Source: an uncultured Gammaproteobacteria bacterium (GTDB lineage: Bacteria; Pseudomonadota; Gammaproteobacteria; CAMYKB01). Taken from it: a stretch of DNA of 64,000 nt. The notes under the pieces are model-generated. The model searched no databases and was not told the DNA's origin. It saw only the letters and a program-made list of their open reading frames with translations. Both the position numbers and the translations under genes were made by a program. This document shows, piece by piece, positions 18,589 through 28,018 of the stretch. Position 1 is the first letter of the stretch. Each line of letters begins with the position of its first letter. The stretch lies in NCBI GenBank assembly GCA_947258875.1, contig CAMYKB010000006.1, positions 23,736 through 87,735 of the forward strand, written 5' to 3'.

Positions 18589-18625
18589 GTTACCATCGGT
18601 TACAGTGACCGTAACGTTTGGTAAC
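18589..18625. promoter_or_regulatory. Symmetric four-box enhancer GTTAC-GTTAC-GTAAC-GTAAC
   Basis: Four pentamers occur in strict order: GTTAC at 18589 and 18599, then GTAAC at 18611 and 18621. The spacers are 5, 7 and 5 bases, so the whole 37-base block is a palindrome of boxes centred on 18607. Boxes of the same orientation are 10 bases apart, one helical turn. A TGTTAC...GTAACA type palindrome is, to my knowledge, the site reported for the regulator CbrB in Pseudomonas. Position upstream of a -24/-12 promoter fits an activator-binding enhancer. It could also serve the divergent exonuclease gene. Confidence 0.68.
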
Positions 18626-18711
18626 ACACGTCAAGGCAACGTCGCTCACTTGCATCACGGGTCTGATGACACCTACTATGGGGGTTATCACAGCACCGGC
18701 TACCCAATTCC

Positions 18712-19323
18712 ATGACCCAGCGCTTGCGCGATCTTGAGTACGTCGCTTTTGATACGGAAACCACCGGACTTAAACCCTCCGCGGGCGATGAAATCGTTTC
18801 GATCGCAGGCATCCGGATTTGTGCAGGGCGAATTCAGGAAAACGATGTATTCGATACATTGGTCAACCCAGGACGCGAAATCCCAAAGTCATCCAGCCTG
18901 TTCCATGGCATCATCGATAAAGATGTCGCCAGCAAACCCCATTTTGAAGAGGTGCTGCCGGAATTTAAGAAATTTGCAGCTGACAATGTACTGCTGGCTT
19001 ACCACGCCGGCTTTGATTTCAGCTTCATACGCCGCAAGGAGGCACAAGCCGGCGTAACCATCAATAACACGGTACTTGATCCATTGGTGTTGTCAGTGTA
19101 TCTATTGCCCCGATCACCCGAGCACCGCCTGGAAGACATCGCCCACCGCTACAGCATTGATACTATAAACCGCCACAGCGCATTGGGTGATTCGCTCATC
19201 GCAGCCAGAATTTTTATTAAGCAAATGGACGAGCTTGAACACCAAGGCATAGAAACCCTTGCACAGGCATTGGATATCTCCCGGGAAACCATAAACAGAC
19301 ACAAGATTCGTACAGAATTTTGA
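18712..19323 (+). CDS. DEDDh-type 3'-5' exonuclease (DnaQ-like)
   Basis: A 203-residue exonuclease-domain protein related to the epsilon subunit of DNA polymerase III but not DnaQ itself. Catalytic residues are visible: Asp14 and Glu16 in YVAFDTETTG, an Asp in AYHAGFDFSFIRR, and the final His-Asp pair in NRHSALGDSLIAARIF. It is divergent from the SSS symporter and converges with the DUF294 gene. Stand-alone exonucleases of this kind occur with DUF294 proteins and SSS symporters near acs in other proteobacteria; the reason for the link is unknown, and a role in nucleotide signalling or RNA turnover is possible. Confidence 0.9.
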   Translation: MTQRLRDLEYVAFDTETTGLKPSAGDEIVSIAGIRICAGRIQENDVFDTLVNPGREIPKSSSLFHGIIDKDVASKPHFEEVLPEFKKFAADNVLLAYHAGFDFSFIRRKEAQAGVTINNTVLDPLVLSVYLLPRSPEHRLEDIAHRYSIDTINRHSALGDSLIAARIFIKQMDELEHQGIETLAQALDISRETINRHKIRTEF

Positions 19324-19415
19324 TACGGGAAATTCCAGGTTAAGGCGTTTTTGGTTAAGGAATCCCTAATTAATTTATGAGCCTCCGCTCCTATACTGAA
19401 ATAATTAAAAGGCTC

Positions 19416-20939
19416 TTAAAAAATATTACCGGTAAATTCCGTACGAATACGTTCACGCAGAACGCTAATAGCATGCAATCGATCTTTCAGCATATCCTCT
19501 TCACGCTTTGAGAGTGCTGCAGGTGGCACATAAGCACTAACCTCGTTACCCGCTCTGTAATCGCTCAATTGCTGACGCAGCACCAGGCGTGTCAGATAAT
19601 AGAAGGCGCCCGTCAGGTAATCTTCTTCATCATGATTCAGCACACCAAGGTCGTGTAACATAGCAATACGATCCAGTGTACTGGTTGCCGCAATGCCTTC
19701 ACGCAGTGCCAGCAAGCGTACAGACTCGACCAGCGGCAACAAGCCATGGTACTTCAGATTCAATTTCCCTTTATGCGGGCCGGGTGTTTGATCTGTCGTC
19801 AAACGTCCCAGGAATCCCTGGGCGACGCCATGATTTTTTTGTACATCCTGCATTTGCCGCAGAAAGGCATGCTCGCCTTTCACAATATTGCTGACATAAT
19901 CTCGCAGATCATCGGCCAGGCCGTGACGCCCGCATACCGCATCGAAATCAAAGAAAATATCTGTGAGCCTCAGAATGTTACGATTAGGCCGGCGCAACCA
20001 ATGGCGTATTTGCTGTTTCCATTGCGTGAGGCTCTTGCGCCACAGTGGATTAGTTGCCATAACATAACCACGGCAATACACAATGCCGATCTCGTCCAGA
20101 GCGCGTGTCATGCGTTCTGCAAGCTCAATAAAATAAGCATCAACTTGTGCATGTTGTTCATCCGGATAATCATCGAGGATGAAACCGTTATCCTGATCCG
20201 GATACAGGAAACTCTCACCACGGCCACCGGAACCCATAACGATAATACTGAAACGCACAGGCGGCAGGCCCCAGGTTTCCTCGGACATTTGTCTGACACA
20301 AATCACCACGATGCGTCGATAGATGTCATTGTTGATTTCCGTCAACAGGCTCTGGATTTCAGGAACCGGTACTCTTTCAGCGAACAAGGCTTCCGCCACT
20401 TCAACCTGAGCGACCTTGACATGTTGCAATCCATCAAGGGTTTCTTCGTGCGTTAACCGATCGATCTGGTCGAGCAGGCGTGACGACACCGCAGCCAGCG
20501 CCTTATGCAGATGCAACATACCTACTACATAGCCATCCCGATCAACCACCGGCATATGCCGAAGATTGGCACGCCGCATATTGGCAATGGCGCGATACAG
20601 GAAATCATCATCCCGTATCGTATGCACAACCGTACTCATAATGTCATTGACATCGGCATCGACAGCAACACGGAACGCAACCCTTTGCACTACGTCCCGC
20701 TCCGTAACGATCCCTTTTATCCTGCCATCACTCACAATCAACACACTCGACCGGCAAGCCCGCCGCATTGCTTCAACAACACGCGCGCAATCCGTATGCT
20801 CGCCAACAATGGGTGGAGCTGCATCCATGTGTTCCCTAACAACCTCCCTGAATGCGGCGGTGCGCGCAACACGCGACGGTTTGAGTGAAGTGTTAGCTGC
20901 ACCCGCTGTCGACTTATTTTTTTTAAAGCTATGATCCAC
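19416..20939 (-). CDS. CBS-domain / DUF294 nucleotidyltransferase-like protein
   Basis: A 507-residue cytoplasmic protein. A CBS pair spans roughly residues 38-160 (IVGEHTDCARVVEAMRR, IKGIVTERDVVQRV, MRRANLRHMPVVDRDGYVVGML). A DUF294 putative nucleotidyltransferase domain follows, with FSIIVMGSGGRGESFLYPDQDNGFIL, where the GSGGR-E and DQDNG elements match GlnE/GlnD-type catalytic motifs. The rest is a C-terminal DUF294-associated helical domain. Unlike some relatives, it has no N-terminal cyclic-nucleotide domain. The start at 20939 is GTG; an ATG near residue 38 (20828) is an alternative. It may sense adenylates through the CBS pair and modify a partner, perhaps in control of acetate metabolism; the target is unknown. 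Confidence 0.88.
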   Translation of the reverse strand: MDHSFKKNKSTAGAANTSLKPSRVARTAAFREVVREHMDAAPPIVGEHTDCARVVEAMRRACRSSVLIVSDGRIKGIVTERDVVQRVAFRVAVDADVNDIMSTVVHTIRDDDFLYRAIANMRRANLRHMPVVDRDGYVVGMLHLHKALAAVSSRLLDQIDRLTHEETLDGLQHVKVAQVEVAEALFAERVPVPEIQSLLTEINNDIYRRIVVICVRQMSEETWGLPPVRFSIIVMGSGGRGESFLYPDQDNGFILDDYPDEQHAQVDAYFIELAERMTRALDEIGIVYCRGYVMATNPLWRKSLTQWKQQIRHWLRRPNRNILRLTDIFFDFDAVCGRHGLADDLRDYVSNIVKGEHAFLRQMQDVQKNHGVAQGFLGRLTTDQTPGPHKGKLNLKYHGLLPLVESVRLLALREGIAATSTLDRIAMLHDLGVLNHDEEDYLTGAFYYLTRLVLRQQLSDYRAGNEVSAYVPPAALSKREEDMLKDRLHAISVLRERIRTEFTGNIF

Positions 20940-21150
20940 TGCTATAAGACCGTTAGACTTACGGAGCCTCTGATTACGTTTGGTTGGAATGAATTGTCGT
21001 CCAAAATCGCTATATTCAAATAAACTTTAGCAAGACGCGACTGCGAGGATGCAGGGAGTAGTGCAACGAATAAAGCTGTTGCCGGCAAGTTGATGATGTT
21101 GTGCAAAAACCAACTACTCATCACTTATTCTGAGGTCCCTTAAAACCACT

Positions 21151-22494
21151 TCATGGGGCTTTGCGCGGAATACCAAGTTTGCGGCGGCGCTCCCATAGGG
21201 ACTTACGACTGATACCCAGGCGTTGTGCGATACCGGTTTCCGATAATACATCTTCGTGTTCGAGCACAAATTGAACAAAGTAATCATCCAGGGACAAGTC
21301 TGACCCTGACCTATTAGATCGCGTTTCCTGGCCGCGCGCTTGATCCACATCAATCGCCAGTGAGTCAGCCGTAACCTCCTCAGATTCCACCAGGATCACG
21401 GCACGCTCAACTGCATTTTCCAGTTCGCGAATATTACCTGGCCAATGATAAGCCGTAATATCAGCCAATGCCTGCCCGGTGAATCTCATTTTCGGCCTGT
21501 TGAGCTGCCGACATGCCTTGGTCAACATATACTCCGCCAGCTCGACAATATCTTCACCACGTTCCCGCAGTGGCGGTAATGAGATCTCCATGACCTGCAG
21601 GCGGAAATACAGATCACCACGAAATAATTCGTCTGCCACCAGTTGCTTGAGATCGCGGTGCGTGGCCGCCACCAGGCGTACATCAACACGGCGTACATCA
21701 GATGAACCGACGCGGCGGATTTCACCATCTTGCAATACGCGTAACAAGCGTGCTTGAGCAGACAAGGGTAATTCCCCGATTTCATCAAGAAACAGGGTGC
21801 CGCCATCAGCGGCCTCGACCATACCGCGGCGTGACTCGACCGCACCTGTAAATGCTCCCTTAACATGCCCGAATAATTCAGGCTCAATCAGCGTTTCCGG
21901 TATGGCCGCACAATTTACTGTTACCATCGGGCCCGCTGAACGCGCGCTTTCCTCATGAATAGCACGCGCCACCAATTCCTTGCCTGTACCTGATTCACCC
22001 AATACCAATACCGTTGCATCAGTTGGTGCCACCTTGTGAACACGGTTGCACACGGTCTGCATGGCATCGCATTTTCCGATCATGCCGGTCACAGGATACT
22101 CGCGTTGAATATCGGATTTTAACGCTTCGTTCTGCCGTCGTGTTTGCCGTTCAAGCAGCACACGCCTGACCACCATCAGCATTTCATCATGATCGAACGG
22201 CTTGGCGATGTAATCCACAGCTCCACGCTTCATCGCATCTACTGCAGACGCCACGCTGGAATAACTTGTCATTATTAGGACTGGCGCACCATTACAACGC
22301 TTTATAATCTCCGTACCTGGCACACCCGGTAGACGCAAATCAGCAATCACTAGATCAAAATCGCCGAGTTCATAGGAAGCTGCCGCCTCTTCAACTGAAG
22401 ACGCTTCCGCTACACGATATTGATTGCGCTCAAATAAACGTTTAAGTGCTGCACGTATAACTTCTTCATCTTCTACAACTAATATGTCACTCAT
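21151..22494 (-). CDS. NtrC/CbrB-type sigma-54 response regulator
   Basis: A 447-residue regulator with three domains. The receiver (about 1-120) has the acidic pair ED near residues 8-9, Asp52 in VIADLRLPG as the phosphorylation site, and a lysine in [12 protein letters not shown]. The AAA+ domain (about 138-365) has [18 protein letters not shown], the GAFTGAV loop that contacts sigma-54, and a complete LFLDEIGEL Walker B. The C-terminal Fis-type helix-turn-helix ends with [20 protein letters not shown]. Its ATG overlaps the stop of the sensor kinase gene by four bases. It is the natural activator for the -24/-12 promoter at 18512-18527. Confidence 0.94.
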   Translation of the reverse strand: MSDILVVEDEEVIRAALKRLFERNQYRVAEASSVEEAAASYELGDFDLVIADLRLPGVPGTEIIKRCNGAPVLIMTSYSSVASAVDAMKRGAVDYIAKPFDHDEMLMVVRRVLLERQTRRQNEALKSDIQREYPVTGMIGKCDAMQTVCNRVHKVAPTDATVLVLGESGTGKELVARAIHEESARSAGPMVTVNCAAIPETLIEPELFGHVKGAFTGAVESRRGMVEAADGGTLFLDEIGELPLSAQARLLRVLQDGEIRRVGSSDVRRVDVRLVAATHRDLKQLVADELFRGDLYFRLQVMEISLPPLRERGEDIVELAEYMLTKACRQLNRPKMRFTGQALADITAYHWPGNIRELENAVERAVILVESEEVTADSLAIDVDQARGQETRSNRSGSDLSLDDYFVQFVLEHEDVLSETGIAQRLGISRKSLWERRRKLGIPRKAP

Positions 22495-25448
22495 GATGCA
22501 TAACGCTCTTTGGGAATGTATTCAACTCCAGGCAACCAGATCCTCACGTGAGTACCTCGATTGACTTCGCTCTCTATATCAATCGTGCCTCCGTGGTCAT
22601 GAATAATTTTGTAAACCATGGGCAAACCAAGCCCAGTACCCTCACCCGGAGGTTTGGTAGTGAAGAAGGGTTCGAAAATGCGTTCCAGGTGTTCTTCCAA
22701 TATACCTACCCCATGATCATAGATTTCGAGACCAATGCCGCCATCAACACTATCAGCAATTATCTCCACCTTGTCACCAGCACTGGAGGCATCACAGGCA
22801 TTACTGAGCAGATTGACCAGCACCTGTACCAGGCGTTGTCTGTCGCCTCGCGCCAATAAGCTGACAGGACAGGATTGCCCACATTCAACCTTGCGCCCCT
22901 GATGCGATAACCGCACCAGACGCACTGACTCTTCAAGTGCATCATGCAAACTAAACGATGTATATTCATAGGATTCGCTGCCACCATGACTGAAGGTCGT
23001 CAGCGATTGCACGATGTTACTAATGCGCTTGGTTTGTTCGAGTATCTGCTCAACACTGTAGCGCACCTCGCCGGAATCGTTTTCATCACGCAGATTTTGC
23101 GCCAGGCAGGCTATCCCGGTAACCGGGTTACCAACCTCATGCGCCACACCTGCTGCCAGCCGCCCTATAGAGGCCAGGCGCTCGCTATGCACCAGCTCGG
23201 CTTCAAGGTTTTCAAGGTCCGTTAAATCTTCCAGCAGAAATACGGTACCCAGCGTCTGTTTGCTATCGAACAAGGCCATACCCTGCTGGCTGATGGTTGC
23301 CTTGTGAAGATTGATCCAGCGCGGTTTGTCACCGCTATCAATCATGTGGCGGTACACATGATTGTCCTCATTATTAGCAAAGCCGCTCAATACCTGGCCC
23401 CATGGCTCGGGCAGTTCCTCCACATGACGGCCTTGAGCATCACGCAGCGGCACGCCGGATAGCAGCTCAAGTGCTAGATTCCAGATGACAATTTCCTGAT
23501 TCTGGCCCAGCGCGCACACACCCAAGGGCAAGTCAGCAAGGATTTGTCGATGATAACGGTGCAGAGCTTCCAACTCTGCGGCAAGCCCCCTCAGACGACT
23601 ACGCGAGTCCTCTAACTTACTTTCAACATAACGCATGGAATCAGCAAGCGCCGTCTGTACACCTGTGTTCAGTTCCAGACGTTGATTGACGATGATATGA
23701 GCAAGTTGCGGACCGATGAGGCCTGATAGGTTACGTTCCAGCTGTTCGCGTAAACGACGTAGTTCTACTGGGCGTGTTTCATCATGACCCATTCCCAGAT
23801 CGCTCAGTGCCTGTCCCACTTCTTTACGCGCGATGGTACTGCCCACTGCACGCGCTAACCCCTCTTCAAACTGCTTGGGTGACGCTGCTGTCACGGCACC
23901 CATTGGCGGCACCAGGGATTCACTGCAGCAGGCTTCAGAAGCTTCTTGTTCTGATTGGCTCTGCCTTGTCATCGAGGAAATAACGATAAACAAGGTAATA
24001 TTAACCGTAAGCGTTGCAAATGTTGCAAACTCCCATTTATCAAGCTGCAGTGTGTCTTGCAACACTCCCATATTGGGCGCATAGCCAATAAGATCGGACA
24101 CCTGCAACAGCGGCAACAGCAGCACGATTACCCAGACAGCTATACCACCCAATAATCCCGCCAAAAAGCCCGCCCTCGTGGAACGCCGCCAGAACAGTAC
24201 GCCTGCAATACCCGGCAAGAACTGCGCCACGGCAACAAATGAAATCAGGCCCAACTGCACCAAACCCTCCTTGTGTTCGAGCAGGCGGTAAAAACCGTAA
24301 CCAAGCATAATAATCAAGCCGATAAGGACGCGACGCCCCCAGAGTAATTTGCGATAAAGATTGACGTGCGGGTCAGGAAAACTCGCAGGCAACAACAAAT
24401 GATTGAGGCACATGGATGCCAAAGCCAATGTAGTTACAATCATCATCGCCGACGCCGCCGATATTCCACCGATAAATGCAAATACTGATATCACGGAATA
24501 ATCCTGCGCCATAGGCAGCCCCAACACATAATAATCAGCGGGCACATCGAGCGCCGAGGCCTGCCCAGCCCACATGATCAGGGGTATCGGCAGATTAAGA
24601 AACAATAAAAACAATGGAAACAACCAGGCTGCGATAGACAGGGTCCGCGGTTCGATATTTTCGGTGAATATCATATGAAACTGCCGCGGCAACAGAAACG
24701 CGGCCGCGAATGCGAGTAACAGCAAGGTTCGCCAAGGGCCTTCTGTAACCGGGCGGTACAGTGCATCCACAGCCTCGGGATGCTGTTGCAACCATTCGTT
24801 AAGTCCTCCAAAACCACCCCAGACACCAAACAAGGCGGTCAAACCCACAACCAACAAGGCGATTAACTTGATCGCGGACTCAAACGCGATGGCCACCACC
24901 AGGCCTTCGTGTTTTTCACGCGGGCTGATATGGCGCGCCCCGAACAGGATGGCAAATAGGGTCAGGGTCGCGCAAAATCCGAAGGCCAACACATTCGGGG
25001 AGGTTTCTTTGCTAAGAATTGAAATCGACTCGGTTACGGCCTCGATCTGTAATGCCATATAAGGCAGAACACCGATCAACATGAATAAGGTAACCACGAT
25101 CCCGGCCGTTTGACTGCGATAGCGAAATGCAAACAAATCCGCCAGCGAAGTCAATTGGTACTCGCGCGTAAGACGTAGTAACGGCATAAGTAATACCGGT
25201 GTCAACAGGAACGCGAAGCTGACACCGATATAGATGGTCAGGAAGTTGTAGCCCTGGTTAACCGCAAAACCGACACTGCCGTAATATGTCCATGACGTCG
25301 CATACACACATAGAGACAACGCAAAGGTAACGGGATGCTTAGCAATTCCTGCTGGTAACCATCCCTGGTCAGTGGCATAGGCCACCAGAAACAACAACAG
25401 CATGTAGCTGAAGGCAATGAAAAAAATAACCGGTAGATCAAAGCTCAT
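22491..25448 (-). CDS. SSS-transporter/histidine kinase hybrid (CbrA/CrbS type)
   Basis: A 985-residue sensor whose N-terminal half (about 1-500) is a 13-helix sodium:solute symporter domain, followed by a linker of the STAC type, a PAS-like region with [26 protein letters not shown], and a kinase core. The H-box is [15 protein letters not shown], with the phosphorylated His near residue 770. The ATPase part has [23 protein letters not shown] and [12 protein letters not shown]. Start ATG is at 25448; the longer frame is a shadow. Homologues regulate acs (CrbS) or carbon/nitrogen balance (CbrA). It overlaps the small gene ahead by 11 bases and the regulator behind by four, so the three are translationally coupled. 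Confidence 0.93.
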   Translation of the reverse strand: MSFDLPVIFFIAFSYMLLLFLVAYATDQGWLPAGIAKHPVTFALSLCVYATSWTYYGSVGFAVNQGYNFLTIYIGVSFAFLLTPVLLMPLLRLTREYQLTSLADLFAFRYRSQTAGIVVTLFMLIGVLPYMALQIEAVTESISILSKETSPNVLAFGFCATLTLFAILFGARHISPREKHEGLVVAIAFESAIKLIALLVVGLTALFGVWGGFGGLNEWLQQHPEAVDALYRPVTEGPWRTLLLLAFAAAFLLPRQFHMIFTENIEPRTLSIAAWLFPLFLLFLNLPIPLIMWAGQASALDVPADYYVLGLPMAQDYSVISVFAFIGGISAASAMMIVTTLALASMCLNHLLLPASFPDPHVNLYRKLLWGRRVLIGLIIMLGYGFYRLLEHKEGLVQLGLISFVAVAQFLPGIAGVLFWRRSTRAGFLAGLLGGIAVWVIVLLLPLLQVSDLIGYAPNMGVLQDTLQLDKWEFATFATLTVNITLFIVISSMTRQSQSEQEASEACCSESLVPPMGAVTAASPKQFEEGLARAVGSTIARKEVGQALSDLGMGHDETRPVELRRLREQLERNLSGLIGPQLAHIIVNQRLELNTGVQTALADSMRYVESKLEDSRSRLRGLAAELEALHRYHRQILADLPLGVCALGQNQEIVIWNLALELLSGVPLRDAQGRHVEELPEPWGQVLSGFANNEDNHVYRHMIDSGDKPRWINLHKATISQQGMALFDSKQTLGTVFLLEDLTDLENLEAELVHSERLASIGRLAAGVAHEVGNPVTGIACLAQNLRDENDSGEVRYSVEQILEQTKRISNIVQSLTTFSHGGSESYEYTSFSLHDALEESVRLVRLSHQGRKVECGQSCPVSLLARGDRQRLVQVLVNLLSNACDASSAGDKVEIIADSVDGGIGLEIYDHGVGILEEHLERIFEPFFTTKPPGEGTGLGLPMVYKIIHDHGGTIDIESEVNRGTHVRIWLPGVEYIPKERYAS

Positions 25449-25635
25449 GCCGACCCCGCCTGCGTTGCAGCAGAGCGCCAAGCAAAATAATGGACAGCCA
25501 GATCAGGTATGGCAGATACCAGGGGTGCTCCGATGACATCAACCAGCGCACCAGTGGCGAGGCAAACATAAACAGCGCAAGCAAGACCAGGATAACGACC
25601 TGATCCGGGCCTTTGCCTTGATCACGACTAAACAT
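25438..25635 (-). CDS. Small membrane protein ahead of the sensor kinase (cbrX-like position)
   Basis: A 65-residue protein with two hydrophobic helices, about residues 13-31 (VVILVLLALFMFASPLVRW) and 42-58 (LPYLIWLSIILLGALLQ), and a basic tail QRRRGRHEL. It overlaps the kinase gene by 11 bases, a layout that usually couples translation. In Pseudomonas a small frame named cbrX is, to my knowledge, found in the same position ahead of cbrA; I assign only similarity of position and type. It may set kinase levels or be an assembly partner of the transporter domain. Start ATG 25635 lies 21 bases from the TGTTAC/GTAACA palindrome at 25656-25672, so bound regulator would affect its expression. Confidence 0.78.
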   Translation of the reverse strand: MFSRDQGKGPDQVVILVLLALFMFASPLVRWLMSSEHPWYLPYLIWLSIILLGALLQRRRGRHEL

Positions 25636-25655
25636 ACACTACAGCCTAGCAGAAA

Positions 25656-25672
25656 TGTTACGTTTAGTAACA
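25656..25672. promoter_or_regulatory. TGTTAC-N5-GTAACA palindrome between sensor operon and prpB
   Basis: TGTTACGTTTAGTAACA is a near-perfect 17-base palindrome, sharing the GTTAC/GTAAC core with the four-box enhancer at 18589-18625. It lies 21 bases upstream of the small gene that leads the sensor operon and about 185 bases upstream of prpB. I infer a binding site of the same regulator, giving autoregulation and possibly control of the prp genes. No -24/-12 promoter was found next to it. Confidence 0.5.
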
Positions 25673-25743
25673 CCAAAGGCGGTACGTTATCACCAGAGTG
25701 CGCAACAGATCTATTGGCTGGGTTAATACTATTTATTGATAAC

Positions 25744-25749
25744 TATAAT
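25744..25749 (+). promoter_or_regulatory. Candidate -10 box of the prp operon
   Basis: TATAAT, a perfect -10 element, lies 107 bases before the prpB ATG in an A/T-rich stretch. The corresponding -35 region (around 25721-25726) is weak, so this is a tentative promoter. No PrpR-type or GntR-type regulator gene is adjacent. Confidence 0.3.
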
Positions 25750-25855
25750 TAGGCATAATGCTTTGTTCGTGTTTGAATCACTCATCGCTCACGATGCGGG
25801 CATTAGCACGACAGCACACTATCCACGCTGGACATCACAATAAGAGAGCCCACCC

Positions 25856-26740
25856 ATGCATCTTACTGCAACAAACCTCCGCGCCGCGCTTGCGGAAGAA
25901 AAGCCCTTACAAGTCGTGGGCACCATCAACGCCTATAGCGCCATGCTTGCCGAGCGCGCAGGCTTTAGGGCGATCTACCTGTCGGGTGCGGGTGTCGCCA
26001 ATGCCTCATTTGGACTACCTGACCTTGGTATGACCTCACTCAATGATGTCATAGAAGACGTCCGCCGTATCACGGCAGCCACATCCCTGCCCTTACTGGT
26101 CGACGTCGATACTGGCTGGGGCACGGCCTTCAACATCGCGCGCACAACACGCGAAATGATTCGTGCCGGTGCCGCCGCCATGCACATTGAAGACCAGGTA
26201 CAGACTAAACGATGCGGGCATCGCCCAAATAAGGCATTGGTATCCCGAGAGGAAATGGCCGATAGAATCAAGGCGGCTGTGGATGCGCGCACTGATGACG
26301 ACTTTGTCATCATGGCACGCACTGACGCCTTTGCCAGCGAAGGTAAACAGGCCGCCATCGAGCGTGCCGCCACTTATGTTGAAGCCGGTGCTGATATGGT
26401 TTTTGCAGAGGCACTCTATGAACTTGATGATTACCGCGCCTTCACCCAGGCAGTGCGTGTACCGGTGCTCGCTAACATCACCGAATTCGGTAAAACTCCT
26501 TTATTCACTGTTGATCAGCTCGCTGACGCTGGCGTGAGCCTGGTGTTGTATCCGCTGTCCGCTTTCCGCGCCATGAGCCAGGCCGCGATGACTGTCTATG
26601 ACACGATTCGCCAGGACAAAACACAAAAAGACTTGCTCAATAGCATGCAAACCCGTGACGAACTCTACGGGGTGCTGGGCTATCACGATTACGAACAGAA
26701 ACTCGATCATTTATTTAAGGAACCTCCGAACAAGTCATGA
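25856..26740 (+). CDS. prpB: Methylisocitrate lyase
   Basis: Cleaves 2-methylisocitrate to pyruvate and succinate, the last step of the methylcitrate cycle for propionate oxidation. The 294-residue protein belongs to the isocitrate lyase/PEP mutase superfamily: [31 protein letters not shown] with metal-binding Asp residues, and the active-site loop KRCGHRPNK with Cys120. Length fits PrpB rather than the longer isocitrate lyase. It is first in the prpB-prpC-prpD-prpE run, preceded by the intergenic region shared with the sensor operon. A hairpin that includes its own stop codon follows. Confidence 0.96.
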   Translation: MHLTATNLRAALAEEKPLQVVGTINAYSAMLAERAGFRAIYLSGAGVANASFGLPDLGMTSLNDVIEDVRRITAATSLPLLVDVDTGWGTAFNIARTTREMIRAGAAAMHIEDQVQTKRCGHRPNKALVSREEMADRIKAAVDARTDDDFVIMARTDAFASEGKQAAIERAATYVEAGADMVFAEALYELDDYRAFTQAVRVPVLANITEFGKTPLFTVDQLADAGVSLVLYPLSAFRAMSQAAMTVYDTIRQDKTQKDLLNSMQTRDELYGVLGYHDYEQKLDHLFKEPPNKS

Positions 26741-26783
26741 TCGGTTGCTCTGAGCCTAAGATCATTCCGTCCAGACTTGTTCG
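26727..26783. repeat. Nested inverted repeat between prpB and prpC
   Basis: CGAACAAGT (26727-26735) pairs with ACTTGTTCG (26775-26783), and inside it ATGATC (26737-26742) pairs with GATCAT (26760-26765). The structure spans the prpB stop codon and ends about 20 bases before the prpC ribosome-binding site. No T-tract follows, so it looks more like an RNA-processing or stability element than a terminator. Confidence 0.45.
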
Positions 26784-26817
26784 AAGAGCCCTTAGCAAGA
26801 ACTAAGGAGGATGAATC

Positions 26818-27978
26818 ATGAGTTCAGCGACCAGTATTACTAAAAATACGGCCAAAAACGCAGCAAAAAGCGGCGCCGGACTGCGTGGTCAGTCTGCCGG
26901 CGAAACAGCGATTGCAACAGTCGGTAAAGAAGGCGCCGGACTGACCTATCGCGGTTACGACATTATCGAACTTGCGGAAAAGGCGAACTTTGAAGAAGTC
27001 GCTTATATGCTGATCTATGGTGAGCTGCCGACTCAATCGCAGTTACATGATTATACCCAACGCCTCAATGGCATGCGTGATTTACCGCAATCATTAAAAG
27101 AAGTCCTTGAACGTATTCCTGCCACTGCGCACCCGATGGATGTTTTGCGTACTGGCTGCTCGATGCTGGGCACCCTGGAGCCAGAGCAAAACTTCACACA
27201 ACAATACGATGTCGCCGACCGTTTATTGGCGAGTTTTCCCTCCATGCTGTTGTACTGGCATCAGTTCGCTAAAAATCAAACACGTATTGACACTCAAACC
27301 GACGAAAACACGCTGGCAGGCCATTTTCTGCACTTGTTGCACGGCAAAACACCGTCCACACTGCACCGGCGCGCTATGGATGTTTCGCTTATCCTATATG
27401 CAGAACATGAATTTAACGCCTCAACCTTCACTGCGCGCGTGTGCGCGGCAACCCTGTCCGACTTTTATTCCTCAGTAACGGGCGCTATTGGCAGCCTACG
27501 TGGACCACTGCATGGTGGCGCCAACGAAGCGGCGATGGCATTGATTGCTCGATTTGATAACGCCGATGAAGCCAGCACCGCTGTTCAAGGTATGCTGCAA
27601 CGCAAGGAAAAAATCATGGGCTTTGGTCATGCAGTGTATCGTGAATCCGACCCGCGCAATGCAGTAATAAAAACCTGGTCGAAAAAACTTGCCGAAGATC
27701 TGGCTGACACAAAACTGTATCTAATTTCTGAAGCGATTGAAGAGCGCATGCGGAACGAAAAAAAACTCTTTCCCAACCTCGATTTTTACAGTGCTTCTGT
27801 CTATCACTTCATGGGCATACCCACCCCCTTGTTCACACCCATCTTTGTGTGCTCACGCATTTCAGGCTGGGCCGCACATATTATTGAACAACGCAGTAAT
27901 AATAAATTGATACGCCCCAATGCAGATTACATCGGTCCTGTGCCACGTTCCTATACGCCTATTGAACAACGTCAATAA
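26818..27978 (+). CDS. prpC: 2-Methylcitrate synthase
   Basis: Condenses propionyl-CoA with oxaloacetate to 2-methylcitrate. The 386-residue citrate-synthase-fold protein shows LTYRGYDIIELAEKANFEEVAYMLI near the N-terminus, GPLHGGANEAAM with a catalytic His, and MGFGHAVYRESDPRN with the second catalytic His. The sequence from residue 15 is typical of PrpC rather than GltA, and the prp context supports this. A strong AGGAGG ribosome-binding site precedes ATG 26818. The first 20 residues are unusually rich in Lys, Ala, Ser and Thr, a probably flexible extension. Confidence 0.96.
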   Translation: MSSATSITKNTAKNAAKSGAGLRGQSAGETAIATVGKEGAGLTYRGYDIIELAEKANFEEVAYMLIYGELPTQSQLHDYTQRLNGMRDLPQSLKEVLERIPATAHPMDVLRTGCSMLGTLEPEQNFTQQYDVADRLLASFPSMLLYWHQFAKNQTRIDTQTDENTLAGHFLHLLHGKTPSTLHRRAMDVSLILYAEHEFNASTFTARVCAATLSDFYSSVTGAIGSLRGPLHGGANEAAMALIARFDNADEASTAVQGMLQRKEKIMGFGHAVYRESDPRNAVIKTWSKKLAEDLADTKLYLISEAIEERMRNEKKLFPNLDFYSASVYHFMGIPTPLFTPIFVCSRISGWAAHIIEQRSNNKLIRPNADYIGPVPRSYTPIEQRQ

Positions 27979-28018
27979 CACGGCTGATAACTGAGGCCAC
28001 TAACCAAGAGAATAATAA

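Noticed and set aside
20942..21124. 60-residue minus-strand frame between the DUF294 and regulator genes
   Set aside because: Low-complexity hydrophobic start, no ribosome-binding site; more likely the leader region of the DUF294 gene.
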